DNA of 64,000 nucleotides from Roseovarius pacificus. Lineage in GTDB: Bacteria; Pseudomonadota; Alphaproteobacteria; Rhodobacterales; Rhodobacteraceae. The notes beneath the pieces are model-generated. The model saw nothing but the letters and a program-made list of their open reading frames with translations. It made no database searches and was not told the DNA's origin. The translations under genes were made by a program, and so were the position numbers. The stretch spans positions 124,001 through 188,000 of the forward strand of contig NZ_FRBR01000005.1 in NCBI RefSeq assembly GCF_900142665.1. Direction: 5' to 3'. Positions 8,806 through 17,714 of this stretch are shown one piece after another (position 1 is the first letter of the stretch; each line of letters starts with the position of its first letter).

Positions 8806-11280
8806 TCAGCCGCGCGGCATGCGCAGGACGATGCTGCGCCCGCGTTTCTGATAGTGCAGCTCGCTGTCGCCGATGGCGGCGACCTGTCCGCCATCGAGGC
8901 GGTCGCCCACCTTGACCTTCTGATAGCGTCCGTTGGCCAGCCGGACGAGCGCGCGGCGGTTCGACGGGCTGCCATAGACGCCGATCAGGTTCACCTGCCG
9001 CATCGAGATCACGTTCTTGTCGGTGGCGGCACGGGCCACGGTGGTGGTGGTGGGTGCGTTCGGCGTCACCTTTTGCGAGGCGCTGACCGGCGCGGCGCGG
9101 GCGGCCTGGGTGGTGCGGGCCACGACCTTGTCGAAGTTGCGCGGCCGTGAATTGGGCTTGAGCGAGGCGCTGACGGCCTGTTCCGTGGCCGAGGCAAAGG
9201 GATCGGGGGCCTGGACGGCTTCGGCCAGGGCGGCGGCGACGGCCTGGGGGTCGGTCGCGGCGGCTGTTTCGGCTGTTTCGGCTGTTTCGGTGGCTTCGGC
9301 CGCGGCGGCCTGAGCGGCGGCTATGGCGGCCTCTTGTGCGCTTTCGGGGCGCAGGCGCGGGCGCAGGGCGGCCAGTTCGACGCGGGTGCGCCCGCCAAGG
9401 CCAAGGCTGCCGCGTTCGTTCTGTTCGCTCAGGGTGTCGGGGCGCAGGCGCGGGCGGACGCCCATCAGGTGCAGCACCTCGTCGTTGGGCAGATCGGTGA
9501 CGATGGCCTCGGGGCGGTCGGGCAGTTGCGGCGGGATCAGCGCGGGACGTCCGGCATAGACGGGCACGCCTTGCGGAGTCAGCGCGCCGTTCGGAGTGGC
9601 CACGACCAGCCCGCGATCGTCAAAGCGAAAACGGGTGCCCGCAGCGGGCGGATCGCCGGGGGTTTCCGGGCGCGTATCGGCGGGTGTGCGGGATGGGTCG
9701 GGCAGGGCGACCGCGTCGGAGGATTTGACCTGGCTGTCGATCGAGGTCTGGTAGAAATCGTCGAGCGTCAGGACGCCCGGCGCGGTGGGGGCGTCGGGAG
9801 CCATTTGCCAGATGCCGGTGGCGGCATAGCGTGTGCGCACCTCGTCGGGGGAGAGGTCCGCCGGGGCGGCGATGGTTTGCGGGGCGGGCTCTTCGGCCTC
9901 GGCGGGCGGCTCTGTGGGCTGGTCGTCGGGGTGTGTGAGCGCGGCGTCGGCCTGTGCCTCGGGGTCGTCCTCGGGGAGGTCGATATCGGGCGTGGCGACG
10001 ATCTGGCGCTGGTCGTCCTTGCGGAACAGGCTGGCGATGCCGTCGTCCAGAAAGACCGACGCCCAGGCGGCCACGGCCACCAGGAACAGCAGCAGAATGG
10101 CGGTCAGGATCAGGCCCAGATAGCGTGACCTGCCGCGATTGGTGGCGGGTTCGCGCGCGCCGAAGACCGTCATGCGCTGTTTTTCGTCGCCCGGAGGCGG
10201 GGGCGTGGGGGCCGTTGCCTCGATCCGCGCGCTGCGGCGGGTGAAGAAGGCGGAAACCGGGGAGTCGTCCTCGGCGGGCGATGCGCGGTCGGGTGTTTCA
10301 TCCGCTTCGGTGGCGGTGAGCGAGGCGGCGAGATCGGCCACGGCGGCGTCCGACATGGCGTCTTGCGGTGTGCCGGTAACCGGCGGTGCGGCGGAGGTCT
10401 CGCTGTTGGCGGTGCCGGGCGCAACCGGGGTGAAGCCGCGCGCGGCCCCTTCGAGGCGGCGGGGGGCCGAGGGCGGGGGATCGCCCCGGCTGGCGCGAAT
10501 CGAGCGGAAGGCGGTGGCCGGGGTGTCGTCCGGCGTGTCGGGGGCGGGGGTGTCGTCCTGCGGCGATCCGGTGTCGGGGGCGTCATCCCCGGCGGTTGCC
10601 GGTGCGTTGTCATCGGCGTCTGACGGCGGCGGCGCTGCGGCGGGCGTTTCGGGGTCGGGCGGAGTTTCGGCAGTGGGGGGCGTTTCGTCTTCGGCGGCTG
10701 TCTGTTGCGTGGCGTCGGGCACGGGGGCCGGGCCGATTATGCGGACCGGGGCGGTGTCGCGTTCGAGCGTGTCGCCCTCGGGGAGGTGTCGGGCGGCTTG
10801 CGCGGTTTCCCCGAACCACGGTTCGCCCACGAAACGGCCCTGCGCGGGGCGGGCCACGAAGCTGACCGGGGCGAAACCGTGCAGCGTTGCGAAACTTTCG
10901 GCCTCGGCCAGCGTCTCGCGCGCCACGGCGGCGACGTGGACCTGCCCGGCCTCGAAGGACCAGTCATAGGCCAGATCGTCGAGCGCATAGGGCGTTGCGC
11001 CGTCCAGATGGGTGCGCACGGCCTGTTCCAGGGCGTCGCCGGTCAGCCCTTCGCCATCGAATGTCAGGTATTTGATCTGCGCGTCCGGGATCACCAGCTT
11101 GCAGATCATCGGCGATGCGGTAAGCGTCTGTGCCCGTTCCCGCAATGCGGTGAGTTCGGCGGGCAGATCCTCGGCCTCGAGCGATACCTCACCGACATCG
11201 TGCCAGCCGGGAAAGGCACGATGCAGAAGGCGGATGCCTTCGAACGACAGGGACAGGGCAAAATTCGGTTTCATTTCCAC
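8806..11280 (-). CDS. GspL/PilM-like N-domain, membrane span and GspC/PilP-like C-domain in one protein
   Basis: An 824-residue protein not assigned to a named gene. Residues 1-160 resemble the actin-like cytoplasmic half of GspL/PilM (IPDAQIKYLTF, then an EQAVRTHLDGATPYALDDLAYDW region). Residues 160-380 are Pro/Asp/Thr-rich and disordered. One membrane helix sits at about 385-408 (LGLILTAILLLFLVAVAAWA). The rest is a long periplasmic Ala/Glu/Pro-rich linker. The last 65 residues (IGVYGSPSNRRALVRLANG, then KVGDRLDGGQVAAIGDSELHY) look like the HR/PilP domain of GspC. Such proteins are sometimes labelled translation initiation factor 2, probably because of the linker composition. A role in envelope assembly is inference. 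No secretion or pilus genes are adjacent. Confidence 0.7.
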   Translation of the reverse strand: MEMKPNFALSLSFEGIRLLHRAFPGWHDVGEVSLEAEDLPAELTALRERAQTLTASPMICKLVIPDAQIKYLTFDGEGLTGDALEQAVRTHLDGATPYALDDLAYDWSFEAGQVHVAAVARETLAEAESFATLHGFAPVSFVARPAQGRFVGEPWFGETAQAARHLPEGDTLERDTAPVRIIGPAPVPDATQQTAAEDETPPTAETPPDPETPAAAPPPSDADDNAPATAGDDAPDTGSPQDDTPAPDTPDDTPATAFRSIRASRGDPPPSAPRRLEGAARGFTPVAPGTANSETSAAPPVTGTPQDAMSDAAVADLAASLTATEADETPDRASPAEDDSPVSAFFTRRSARIEATAPTPPPPGDEKQRMTVFGAREPATNRGRSRYLGLILTAILLLFLVAVAAWASVFLDDGIASLFRKDDQRQIVATPDIDLPEDDPEAQADAALTHPDDQPTEPPAEAEEPAPQTIAAPADLSPDEVRTRYAATGIWQMAPDAPTAPGVLTLDDFYQTSIDSQVKSSDAVALPDPSRTPADTRPETPGDPPAAGTRFRFDDRGLVVATPNGALTPQGVPVYAGRPALIPPQLPDRPEAIVTDLPNDEVLHLMGVRPRLRPDTLSEQNERGSLGLGGRTRVELAALRPRLRPESAQEAAIAAAQAAAAEATETAETAETAAATDPQAVAAALAEAVQAPDPFASATEQAVSASLKPNSRPRNFDKVVARTTQAARAAPVSASQKVTPNAPTTTTVARAATDKNVISMRQVNLIGVYGSPSNRRALVRLANGRYQKVKVGDRLDGGQVAAIGDSELHYQKRGRSIVLRMPRG

Positions 11281-11660
11281 CGCACTAGCATCGGGTTTGG
11301 GGCGAGTGGAGTCAGCCCCTGAACTGATCCGATTTTATAGCAGCTTCCCGCCGAGGGAAAGGGACGTGACAGGGGACAGGCCGGAGAGGTGCACAGGCAA
11401 AGCGGGCAGGAAGGTTTCAGCCCGTAACGATCCACAGATTACCGCGTCAGTGCTGCATATCGCGGTTTCGAGCGAGCGGGGAATCGTCGTCGAAGCCTTG
11501 GAAGGCGCAGCGGAGGCAGGTGTCTGGCCTCACCGGAACAAAAGATTTCGTCGATTGAAGACGGATCAACGGATAGCACGATTCTGAAGCCGGCGGATGC
11601 GTCGTGAGGGTTTGTTGGGGGCCGGTGAGGTTCTTCGGCAGACTGTTCCGCGCCCAAGAA
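11281..11660. other. Gap of 380 bases without a clear gene
   Basis: I find no convincing ORF here. A TATAAA box on the minus strand (bases 11334-11339), about 53 bases before the start codon of the upstream large protein, could serve as a -10 for that gene, but its -35 is weak. The rest shows no repeat or RNA structure that I recognise. Confidence 0.5.
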
Positions 11661-11686
11661 AAAACCGGGCCATGTGGCCCGGTTTT
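11661..11686 (-). terminator. Bidirectional terminator after metY
   Basis: A perfect 12-bp stem (11661-11672 with 11675-11686) with a two-base apex and A/T tracts on both sides lies 23 bases beyond the metY stop. It can work on both strands, but only metY ends here. Confidence 0.9.
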
Positions 11687-11708
11687 CGGTTCTCTGCGCG
11701 GCATTGGT

Positions 11709-12989
11709 TCAGCCCGCGGCCCTGGCAAGCCCCTGATCGAGGTCGGCGATGATGTCCTCGGCGTTCTCGATCCCGATGGAGATGCGCACCACGTTGGGCG
11801 ACGCGCCCGCCGCGATCTGTTGTTCCTCGCTCAGCTGGCGGTGGGTGGTCGAGGCCGAGTGGATGATCAGCGAGCGCGTATCGCCGAGATTGGCGACGTG
11901 GCTGAACAGGTCGAGACTGTCCACCAGCTTGACGCAGGCGTCATAGCCGCCCTTGAGCGCCACGGTAAACAACCCGCCCGCACCCCTGGGGCAAATCCGC
12001 TGTACCCGGTCGTGATAGGGCGAGGAGGGCAGCCCGGCATAGGTGACGGATTCGATCCGGTCGTCGTTTTCCAGCCATTGCGCGACCTTCATGGCGTTTT
12101 CGCAATGGCGTTCCATCCGCAGCGACAGGGTTTCGATGCCCATCAGCGTGTAATGCGCCGCCTGGGGGTTCAGTGTCATGCCCAGATCGCGCAGGCCGAT
12201 GGCGATGCCGTGGAAGGTAAAGGCCAGCGGGCCGAAGGTTTCGTGGAACTTGAGCCCGTGATAGGCCGGTTCCGGTTCGCTGAGCGAGGGGAACTTGCCG
12301 CTGGCGGACCAGTCGAATTTGCCCGAATCCACGACCACGCCGCCGGTGACGGTGCCATTGCCGGTGAGGAACTTGGTCATGGAATGCACGACCAGCGTCG
12401 CGCCGTGTTCGATGGGGCGGCACAGGTAGGGCGTGGCCGAGGTGTTATCGACGATCAGCGGCAGGCCGACCTTGTCGGCCAGCTTGGCCAGGGCATCCAG
12501 ATCGGCGATATGGCCGCCCGGATTGGCGATGGATTCGCAGAACACGGCGCGGGTGTTGTCGTCGATCGCGGCCTCGACGGCGTCGAGATCGTCGATATCG
12601 ACGAACCTGGCCTCCCAGCCGAAGCGCTTGATCGTCTGGCTGAACTGGGTGATCGAACCGCCGTAAAGCCGGGTGGACACCACCACGTTGAGGCCCGGAC
12701 CCATCAGCGGGAACAGCGCCATGATCTGCGCCGCGTGGCCCGAGGAGCAGCAGACCGCCCCGGCGCCGCCTTCCAGCGTGGCGACGCGTTCCTGAAGGAC
12801 GGCCACGGTGGGGTTGGTGAGGCGCGAATAGATATAGCCCACCTCTTGCAGGTTGAAGAGCGCGGCGGCGTGTTCGGCATCGCGGAACACATAGGCCGTG
12901 GTCTGGTAAATGGGGGTCTGGCGTGCGCCGGTGGCCGGATCGGGACGGGCGCCCGCGTGAATCTGCAATGTGTCGAAGCCGTATGCCAT
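11709..12989 (-). CDS. metY: O-acetylhomoserine sulfhydrylase (MetY-type)
   Basis: The 426-residue PLP enzyme of the Cys/Met-metabolism fold makes homocysteine from O-acetylhomoserine and sulfide. The Schiff-base lysine is K206 in HSMTKFLTG. Other signatures are YSRLTNPTVAVLQERVATLE, the SSGHAAQ phosphate-binding turn, and DNTSATPYLCRP. The N-terminal DTLQIHAG and the roughly 430-residue length fit MetY rather than the shorter MetZ also present in this window. The ATG at 12989 has a strong GGGAGG ribosome site; the frame continues upstream but without family sequence. I looked for and did not find a SAM-II motif in its leader. Confidence 0.93.
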   Translation of the reverse strand: MAYGFDTLQIHAGARPDPATGARQTPIYQTTAYVFRDAEHAAALFNLQEVGYIYSRLTNPTVAVLQERVATLEGGAGAVCCSSGHAAQIMALFPLMGPGLNVVVSTRLYGGSITQFSQTIKRFGWEARFVDIDDLDAVEAAIDDNTRAVFCESIANPGGHIADLDALAKLADKVGLPLIVDNTSATPYLCRPIEHGATLVVHSMTKFLTGNGTVTGGVVVDSGKFDWSASGKFPSLSEPEPAYHGLKFHETFGPLAFTFHGIAIGLRDLGMTLNPQAAHYTLMGIETLSLRMERHCENAMKVAQWLENDDRIESVTYAGLPSSPYHDRVQRICPRGAGGLFTVALKGGYDACVKLVDSLDLFSHVANLGDTRSLIIHSASTTHRQLSEEQQIAAGASPNVVRISIGIENAEDIIADLDQGLARAAG

Positions 12990-13213
12990 CTGGATGGTCC
13001 TCCCTGAGGTAATCGTTCGGGAAATGTGTAGGGCATCGGCCGGAAGGGAACAACTGGCATGGCGGGGGTGGCGTGTTTGTTCCGGTTTTCCCGTGCCGTG
13101 ACGGATGGTGTTCCGGTTCGGTGCGGTATGCGGGGAATTATGGCCGGATTTGCGGCCGTGAGGCGGATTGCGGTGACGGTTCCCGGCATGTCCCGTGGTG
13201 GAAAATCGCGGGC

Positions 13214-13588
13214 TTATCCGTCGCGCGGCCCCTTGAAGCGGCCCTTGAGCGGCGGTGCGGTGCCGGTGAGCAGGAAGATCACCAGTGCCAGAAGCCGCCG
13301 CCACCATGGCAGGTGCGGTGCGTCTTCGGGCGCGGTGTCCGGCGTGGCGGGCCGGTCGAGCGCGTCGAGAAAATGCGCGGCCTCGGCGGCCTGATCGCTG
13401 CGGACCATGACGGGGATGCCGCCAAAGGCCACGGCCATGTGGGGGATGGTGTTATGGGTGTGATAGCCGGGCACGAACACCTGAAACCCGGCCCCTTCGA
13501 GGGCGGCGACGGTCAGCGCCGCGTCGATGGGCGAGTAGACTTGTGCGATGCGGGTCAGGCCGCTGCCGGTGGAGGGGGAGTCCGACAT
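13214..13588 (-). CDS. DUF2007-type small protein with membrane anchor
   Basis: The 124-residue protein carries a ferredoxin-like DUF2007 domain (residues 10-80: ARI..VYSPIDAALTVAALEGAGF, then IPVMVRSDQAAEAAHFLDAL). This fold is annotated as a putative signal-transducing domain. A hydrophobic helix follows near the C-terminus (WWRRLLALVIFLLTG). Its start codon overlaps the stop of the upstream glycosyltransferase-like gene by one base, so the two are translationally coupled. The function is unknown. Confidence 0.75.
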   Translation of the reverse strand: MSDSPSTGSGLTRIAQVYSPIDAALTVAALEGAGFQVFVPGYHTHNTIPHMAVAFGGIPVMVRSDQAAEAAHFLDALDRPATPDTAPEDAPHLPWWRRLLALVIFLLTGTAPPLKGRFKGPRDG

Positions 13589-14595
13589 CAGCGCATCCAG
13601 AAGCCGTTGCGCTTGATCGTGTTGCGAATGGCCTGTTCCTTGCGAGGGAGATCGTCGCGATCGAACAGCGCGCGCACCTTCCGGCCGCGCCCGTGATAGA
13701 TCATGAACTTGATCGCGTCATAGGATTTCAGGACTTTCTTGAGCTTGTTCGGGGCGCTGACCTGTTCCAACACCTCGACCACGCGATCCGATTCGCGGGC
13801 GTAGAGCAGGGGCAGCAGGCGGTAATGGCAGGTGACGTCGCCATCCAGCAGCCCCGCAGGCAGGGTATCGCGCCCGCCGCCGAGGGAATGGATCACCAGC
13901 GGCAGCGCCACCTGATCGAGCCATGGGTCGAGCGACTGACAGACCAGTTCGGCGGGCGGGTCGTCGCGGATCGCCAGGGCGTAGTCGAGGAAGCGCTGAC
14001 CGAAGATGTGCGGGCATTTGTAAAAGAAGAACCCGGCGTTGAAATACAGGTATCTGCGCCAGAATTCATCGGGCCAGGCCGGGTCGAGCGAGGAGTCGAA
14101 ATCGAGCCCGAACTTGTCGTAGAGCGATTTCCAGGTGGCGGTGTAGCCGGGGCCGTAGAGTTCGATTTCGGGCCATGTGTCTTCGCGGCGCAGCGAGGCG
14201 GTGGGGCGGGCGAAATCGAAGGGCACCGAGGTGATATCGCCGGTGACCAGCGTATCGGTGTCGAAGAACACGAAGGGGTCGCCCTTGGGCAGGGCGAACA
14301 GGGCTTCGATCTTGTTGCCATAGGGGTAGGCCTGCCCGAGATGGCGCGAGTCGAAGGGGATGATTTCGGCGCCCAGATGGGTGAGCAGGTCGCGGGTATC
14401 CTGCCCGCGAATGGAGGGATCGTTCTGCCAGAGCGGGCCGGGCCGGGGCTCGGCCACGATCAGGCGGCCTTTGAAACCGGGGGAACTGGCGCGCAGCGAG
14501 GCGGCAAAGAGAACCGCCTCGTATTGCAGCCGACCGCCCTGGCCGACGATCAGGATATTGTAGGGTTTGGGGGTCTTCTTTGCCTTGGCGGCCAT
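13588..14595 (-). CDS. Glycosyltransferase-like protein with DxD motif
   Basis: The 335-residue soluble protein begins with a Rossmann-like strand (YNILIVGQGGRLQYEAVLF) and has a DTD motif at residues 112-114 inside VFFDTDTLVTGD. That is the usual metal/nucleotide-sugar site of GT-A glycosyltransferases such as family 8. A later FNAGFFFYKCP and WLDQVALP arrangement also fits that fold. The donor and acceptor cannot be deduced. It is coupled to the DUF2007 gene. There are no other polysaccharide genes around it, which argues against a role in a local capsule or LPS cluster. Confidence 0.6.
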   Translation of the reverse strand: MAAKAKKTPKPYNILIVGQGGRLQYEAVLFAASLRASSPGFKGRLIVAEPRPGPLWQNDPSIRGQDTRDLLTHLGAEIIPFDSRHLGQAYPYGNKIEALFALPKGDPFVFFDTDTLVTGDITSVPFDFARPTASLRREDTWPEIELYGPGYTATWKSLYDKFGLDFDSSLDPAWPDEFWRRYLYFNAGFFFYKCPHIFGQRFLDYALAIRDDPPAELVCQSLDPWLDQVALPLVIHSLGGGRDTLPAGLLDGDVTCHYRLLPLLYARESDRVVEVLEQVSAPNKLKKVLKSYDAIKFMIYHGRGRKVRALFDRDDLPRKEQAIRNTIKRNGFWMR

Positions 14596-14743
14596 TACTC
14601 ACACTCTGCCCGGTTCTGCCTGCGCGCACAGTATAGGGAGGATGGCGCGCGGGCAGAAGGGGGAAGACGGGCATTCTTGCGGGATGGCGTGAGCAAGTTG
14701 TTTGGCTTGCTTTTGGGTTTGGCAAGTGATAATGCTTGCGGCC

Positions 14744-15346
14744 ATGTTTGCAGTTCTGACTGGCGATATCGTGGACTCGACCAGCTTGAGCGTCGGGGAG
14801 TTGGAGGCGACGCTGAAGGCGATCGGCGCGGCCTCCGATGCGATTGGCGCATGGCCGGGGGTTACGGAGGTCGGGTTTGCCCGGCGCGGCGGGGATGCCT
14901 GGCAGATGGCGTTCGATGCGCCGGTCTTCGCCTTGCGCGCTGCGCTTTATGTCAATGCCTGCATCCGGCGGCTGGACAAGGCGCGGGCCTCGCGCATGGC
15001 GATGGCCACGGGGGCGGGGCAGATGCCGGGGCAAGATCCCAACGCGGCGCATGGCGCGGCCTTCACGGCGTCGGGCCGGTTGCTGGACAGTCTGCCGTCG
15101 GGGCGTCATCTTGATCATGCGGCGGGCGGGGCCGAGGCGGCGACGGCGCGGCTGGCCGATCATATCGCGCAGGGCTGGACGCAGGCGCAGGCGCGTGCGC
15201 TGGCCGAGCAACTGCCGCCCGGTGCGGGCACGCGGGCCGAGGCGGCGGGGCGATTGGATATCTCGCGCCAGGCGGTGGATCAGGCGCTGTGGGCGGCCGG
15301 GTTTCCGGCCATCGAGGCGGCGTTGAGCGCGCTGGAAACAAGGTGA
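14744..15346 (+). CDS. SatD-family protein
   Basis: The 200-residue product starts FAVLTGDIVDSTSLS, the SatD-type N-terminus, and carries a helix-turn-helix-like segment at the end (LDISRQAVDQALWAAGFPAIE), which suggests DNA binding. It is followed by a DUF3307 membrane protein; SatD and DUF3307 genes are often neighbours. An in-frame ATG at 14732 adds four residues, and neither start has a clear ribosome site. Function is unknown; a nucleotide-dependent regulator of its membrane partner is a guess. Confidence 0.65.
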   Translation: MFAVLTGDIVDSTSLSVGELEATLKAIGAASDAIGAWPGVTEVGFARRGGDAWQMAFDAPVFALRAALYVNACIRRLDKARASRMAMATGAGQMPGQDPNAAHGAAFTASGRLLDSLPSGRHLDHAAGGAEAATARLADHIAQGWTQAQARALAEQLPPGAGTRAEAAGRLDISRQAVDQALWAAGFPAIEAALSALETR

Positions 15347-15386
15347 GGCAAGTGAAAATGCTTTCTTTTTCGACAGGCAAGCTGAA

Positions 15387-16118
15387 ATGATTGCCGTGAC
15401 GGCGCCGATGCTTCAGAGTTTCGCCGCGCTTTTGCTGGCGCATGTGCTGGCGGATTTCGTGTTTCAATTCAACTGGATGATCGAAAGAAAGCGCCAGTTC
15501 GGCGTGTTTCTTCTGCATATCGCGATTGTCGCTGCACTGAGCCTCGCGGCGCTGGGCGGGGCGTGGCAACTGGCGCTGCTGGTTGCGGGGGCGCATCTGG
15601 CGATCGACGCGATCAAGACCTATGCGCTGCCTGATGGGATGCGCGCGACGTTCGGGGCGTTCATGGCCGATCAGATCGCGCATCTGGCCACGATCATTGC
15701 CGCCGCCCTGTGGTGGCCCGGCGCGGCGGCTGCGGGGGTGTGGGCCGGGTGGCTGCCGCTGTTGCTGGCGCCGGCGCTGATCCTGTCGGGGTTCATCCTG
15801 ACGGTGCGTGCCGGGGGCCATGCGGTGGGTCTGATCACCGCGCCATATGCGCAGGCGTTCAAGAAACAGGGCCTGCCCAAGGCCGGGCAGATGATCGGCC
15901 AGTTGGAGCGCGCGGTGATTTTCCTGCTGATCCTGATCGGGCAGCCCACGGGAATCGGGTTTCTGATCGCGGCCAAATCGCTGTTGCGATTCGAGGCGAC
16001 CAAGGAACAGCGCGCCAGCGAATACGTGATTATCGGGACGCTGACTTCGTTCGGCTGGGCGCTGGCGATCAGCAGCGCGACCGTGGCGCTGATCGCGTTG
16101 GCGGGCCGGGTCGGATAG
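15387..16118 (+). CDS. DUF3307 integral membrane protein
   Basis: The 243-residue protein has the DUF3307 start (LLLAHVLADFVFQFNWMIERK), then a HLAIDAIKTYAL segment with conserved His/Asp in a membrane helix, and six or so hydrophobic spans. The role of the family is not established. It lies 40 bases after the SatD-type gene on the same strand, so the pair probably forms an operon. An internal ATG at 15408 is the alternative start and would remove seven residues before the first helix. Confidence 0.75.
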   Translation: MIAVTAPMLQSFAALLLAHVLADFVFQFNWMIERKRQFGVFLLHIAIVAALSLAALGGAWQLALLVAGAHLAIDAIKTYALPDGMRATFGAFMADQIAHLATIIAAALWWPGAAAAGVWAGWLPLLLAPALILSGFILTVRAGGHAVGLITAPYAQAFKKQGLPKAGQMIGQLERAVIFLLILIGQPTGIGFLIAAKSLLRFEATKEQRASEYVIIGTLTSFGWALAISSATVALIALAGRVG

Positions 16119-16166
16119 GCGCAGCCGGGCCTGTGCGGCGCGAATACCATTTCCAGAGGGGGAAAA

Positions 16167-16250
16167 TGGTGGGCGACCTAGGAATCGAACCTAGCGTGCG
16201 TCTCCGCGAGGGAGTTACAGTCCCCTGCCACACCTTGCGGCCTGTCGCCC
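16167..16250 (-). tRNA. tRNA-Tyr (GTA)
   Basis: On the minus strand the sequence folds as a class II tRNA. It has a 7-bp acceptor stem (16244-16250 with 16171-16177), a short D arm, an anticodon loop CTGTAAC giving GTA, a long variable arm with a GCG-GAGA-CGC hairpin, and a T arm with TTCGATT. Discriminator A is followed by an encoded CCA at 16167-16169. The mature body is 16170-16250. Confidence 0.95.
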
Positions 16251-16385
16251 ACTGCCGGAAGCATTCAGGATGCTCCGAAGCGTGAGGGCGTATTTAGGAA
16301 AGCCATGGTGCAGCGTCAACCGGAAAATGCCTTGCGCGGGGCGCTGTGCGCGCGCATTGTCGCGCCGCGCAAGGAAAGGACCGGA

Positions 16386-17174
16386 ATGGCCCAGAAAAAA
16401 CCCCGTTGGGTGATCGAGAAAGAGCAGGCGAAAAAGGCGGCCGAGGCCGAAACCGTGTGGCTGTTCGGGCTGCATGCGGTGCGCGATGCGCTGATGAACC
16501 CGGCGCGCGAGAAACTGCGGCTGATCGTCACCAGGAACGCCGCCGACAAACTGGCCGAGGCGATTGCCGCAAGTGGCGTCGCACCGGAAATGGCCGATCC
16601 GCGCAAGTTTTCCGCGCCGCTGGACCCGCAATCGGTGCATCAGGGCGCGGCGCTGGAGGTGAAACCGCTGGACTGGGGGCGGCTGGAGGATATCTGCGCC
16701 GCCCCGCCGGGCGAGGCCGCGCCGCGCGTGGTGCTTCTGGACCGGGTGAGCGATCCGCATAACGTGGGGGCGATCCTGCGCTCGGCCGAGGTGTTCGGGG
16801 CCTGCGCCGTGATCGCGCCGCGCCACCATTCAGCGCCGGAAACCGGCGCGCTGGCCAAGACGGCCAGCGGTGCGCTGGAGCGGCAGCCCTATCTGCGGGT
16901 CACCAACCTGGCGCGCGCCATCGAGGCGTTGCAGGGGATGGGCTATACCGTGCTGGGGCTGGCGGGCGAGGCCGGGGATACCATCGACGCGGCGCTGGAG
17001 CGACGGCGCGATCAGCCGGTCGCGCTGGTTCTTGGGTCCGAGGGGCCGGGATTGCGCGAAAAGACGCGCGAAACCTGCGACCAATTGGTGCGAATCGGGT
17101 TTTCGGGCGATTTCGGATCGCTCAACGTCTCCAATGCGGCGGCGGTTGCCCTATATGCCTCGAGAACGGATTGA
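16386..17174 (+). CDS. rlmB: TrmH/SpoU-family 23S rRNA (guanosine-2'-O-)methyltransferase, RlmB type
   Basis: The 262-residue protein has a SpoU substrate-binding domain (WLFGLHAVRDALMNPAREK) and the deep trefoil-knot SAM domain with its three motifs: LDRVSDPHNVGAILRSAEVF, ALVLGSEGPGLREKTRETCD and FGSLNVSNAAAVALY. This is the pattern of RlmB, which methylates G2251 in the peptidyl-transferase P loop. The usual IPM before motif 3 is changed to FSGDF, so exact target specificity is less certain. The longer frame from 16305 lies over the tRNA leader; ATG 16386 has a GGAAAGGACC site. Confidence 0.85.
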   Translation: MAQKKPRWVIEKEQAKKAAEAETVWLFGLHAVRDALMNPAREKLRLIVTRNAADKLAEAIAASGVAPEMADPRKFSAPLDPQSVHQGAALEVKPLDWGRLEDICAAPPGEAAPRVVLLDRVSDPHNVGAILRSAEVFGACAVIAPRHHSAPETGALAKTASGALERQPYLRVTNLARAIEALQGMGYTVLGLAGEAGDTIDAALERRRDQPVALVLGSEGPGLREKTRETCDQLVRIGFSGDFGSLNVSNAAAVALYASRTD

Positions 17175-17187
17175 GCGCCGAGGAGAC

Positions 17188-17520
17188 ATGGGCCCCAAGA
17201 TCGCGACATGCAGTTATTGTGGAACGCGCGCCGCGCTGGTTCTGGACCGGGGGCGCCATGAATTGACCTGTTCGGCCTGCGGGGCGCCGTTGCATGACAT
17301 GAAGGCGATGCCGCAATCGCCTGCAAAGACAGCGAAAAAAGCCCCCATGAGCGCGCCGGTGCAGCCCCGGCGGCGGCGCAAGGCCCATGACGAGCACGAG
17401 CGCGAAAGCTGGTTCGGTCATGGCGGGCAGGCGCGCCGAAAGCCGCGCAAGCGGCGCAAGCCGATGGCCCGCAGGATGCTGGAAGAGCTGTGGGATGTGG
17501 TCGAGGATATTTTCGATTGA
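17188..17520 (+). CDS. Zinc-ribbon protein of unknown function
   Basis: The 110-residue product has a four-cysteine zinc ribbon at the N-terminus (CSYCGTRA and, 17 residues on, CSACGAPLH). A strongly basic Lys/Arg-rich middle and an acidic C-terminus (LEELWDVVEDIFD) follow. It starts 13 bases after the rlmB stop with a GAGGAG ribosome site, so it is probably co-translated with rlmB. A role in RNA binding is plausible from the charge and neighbour only. Confidence 0.7.
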   Translation: MGPKIATCSYCGTRAALVLDRGRHELTCSACGAPLHDMKAMPQSPAKTAKKAPMSAPVQPRRRRKAHDEHERESWFGHGGQARRKPRKRRKPMARRMLEELWDVVEDIFD

Positions 17521-17595
17521 GCCGGACCAGGCGGGCCGATCACATCCTGTTGAGCGCCCCCTTTTTATTCGCAAACGCGCCCCTATCTATGGATC

Positions 17596-17686
17596 AGAAA
17601 CGTCGATACGGAACATCGGCGTTTCACTTCACTGTCCCTCGTTCCGCGACTGGCGCCCAGGGCTTTCGCCTTGGGCGCTTTTTTCT
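17596..17686 (+). ncRNA. Candidate small RNA ending in an intrinsic terminator
   Basis: Between the zinc-ribbon gene and the CoA-binding gene there is an 11-bp stem with a 7-base loop (17597-17607 with 17615-17625). A roughly 27-base unpaired stretch follows, then a terminator hairpin. TATCTAT at 17584-17590 would place a transcript start near 17596. This hairpin, single-strand, terminator order is common in trans-acting sRNAs. It could also be the 3' end of the upstream operon; no -35 box is clear. Confidence 0.35.
17653..17684 (+). terminator. Rho-independent terminator
   Basis: An 11-bp stem (17653-17663 with 17668-17678, one mismatch-type pair) with a TTTC loop is followed by six T. It ends the rlmB/zinc-ribbon unit or the candidate sRNA above it. 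Confidence 0.9.
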
Positions 17687-17714
17687 TTGCCGCAAGGGGA
17701 GTAGGTTGTGACCC

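Noticed and set aside
12990-13213. A possible SAM riboswitch before metY
   Set aside because: No SAM-II P1 pairing and no GCTAAAGAGG-type 3' end could be found on the minus strand; only a normal GGGAGG ribosome site is present.
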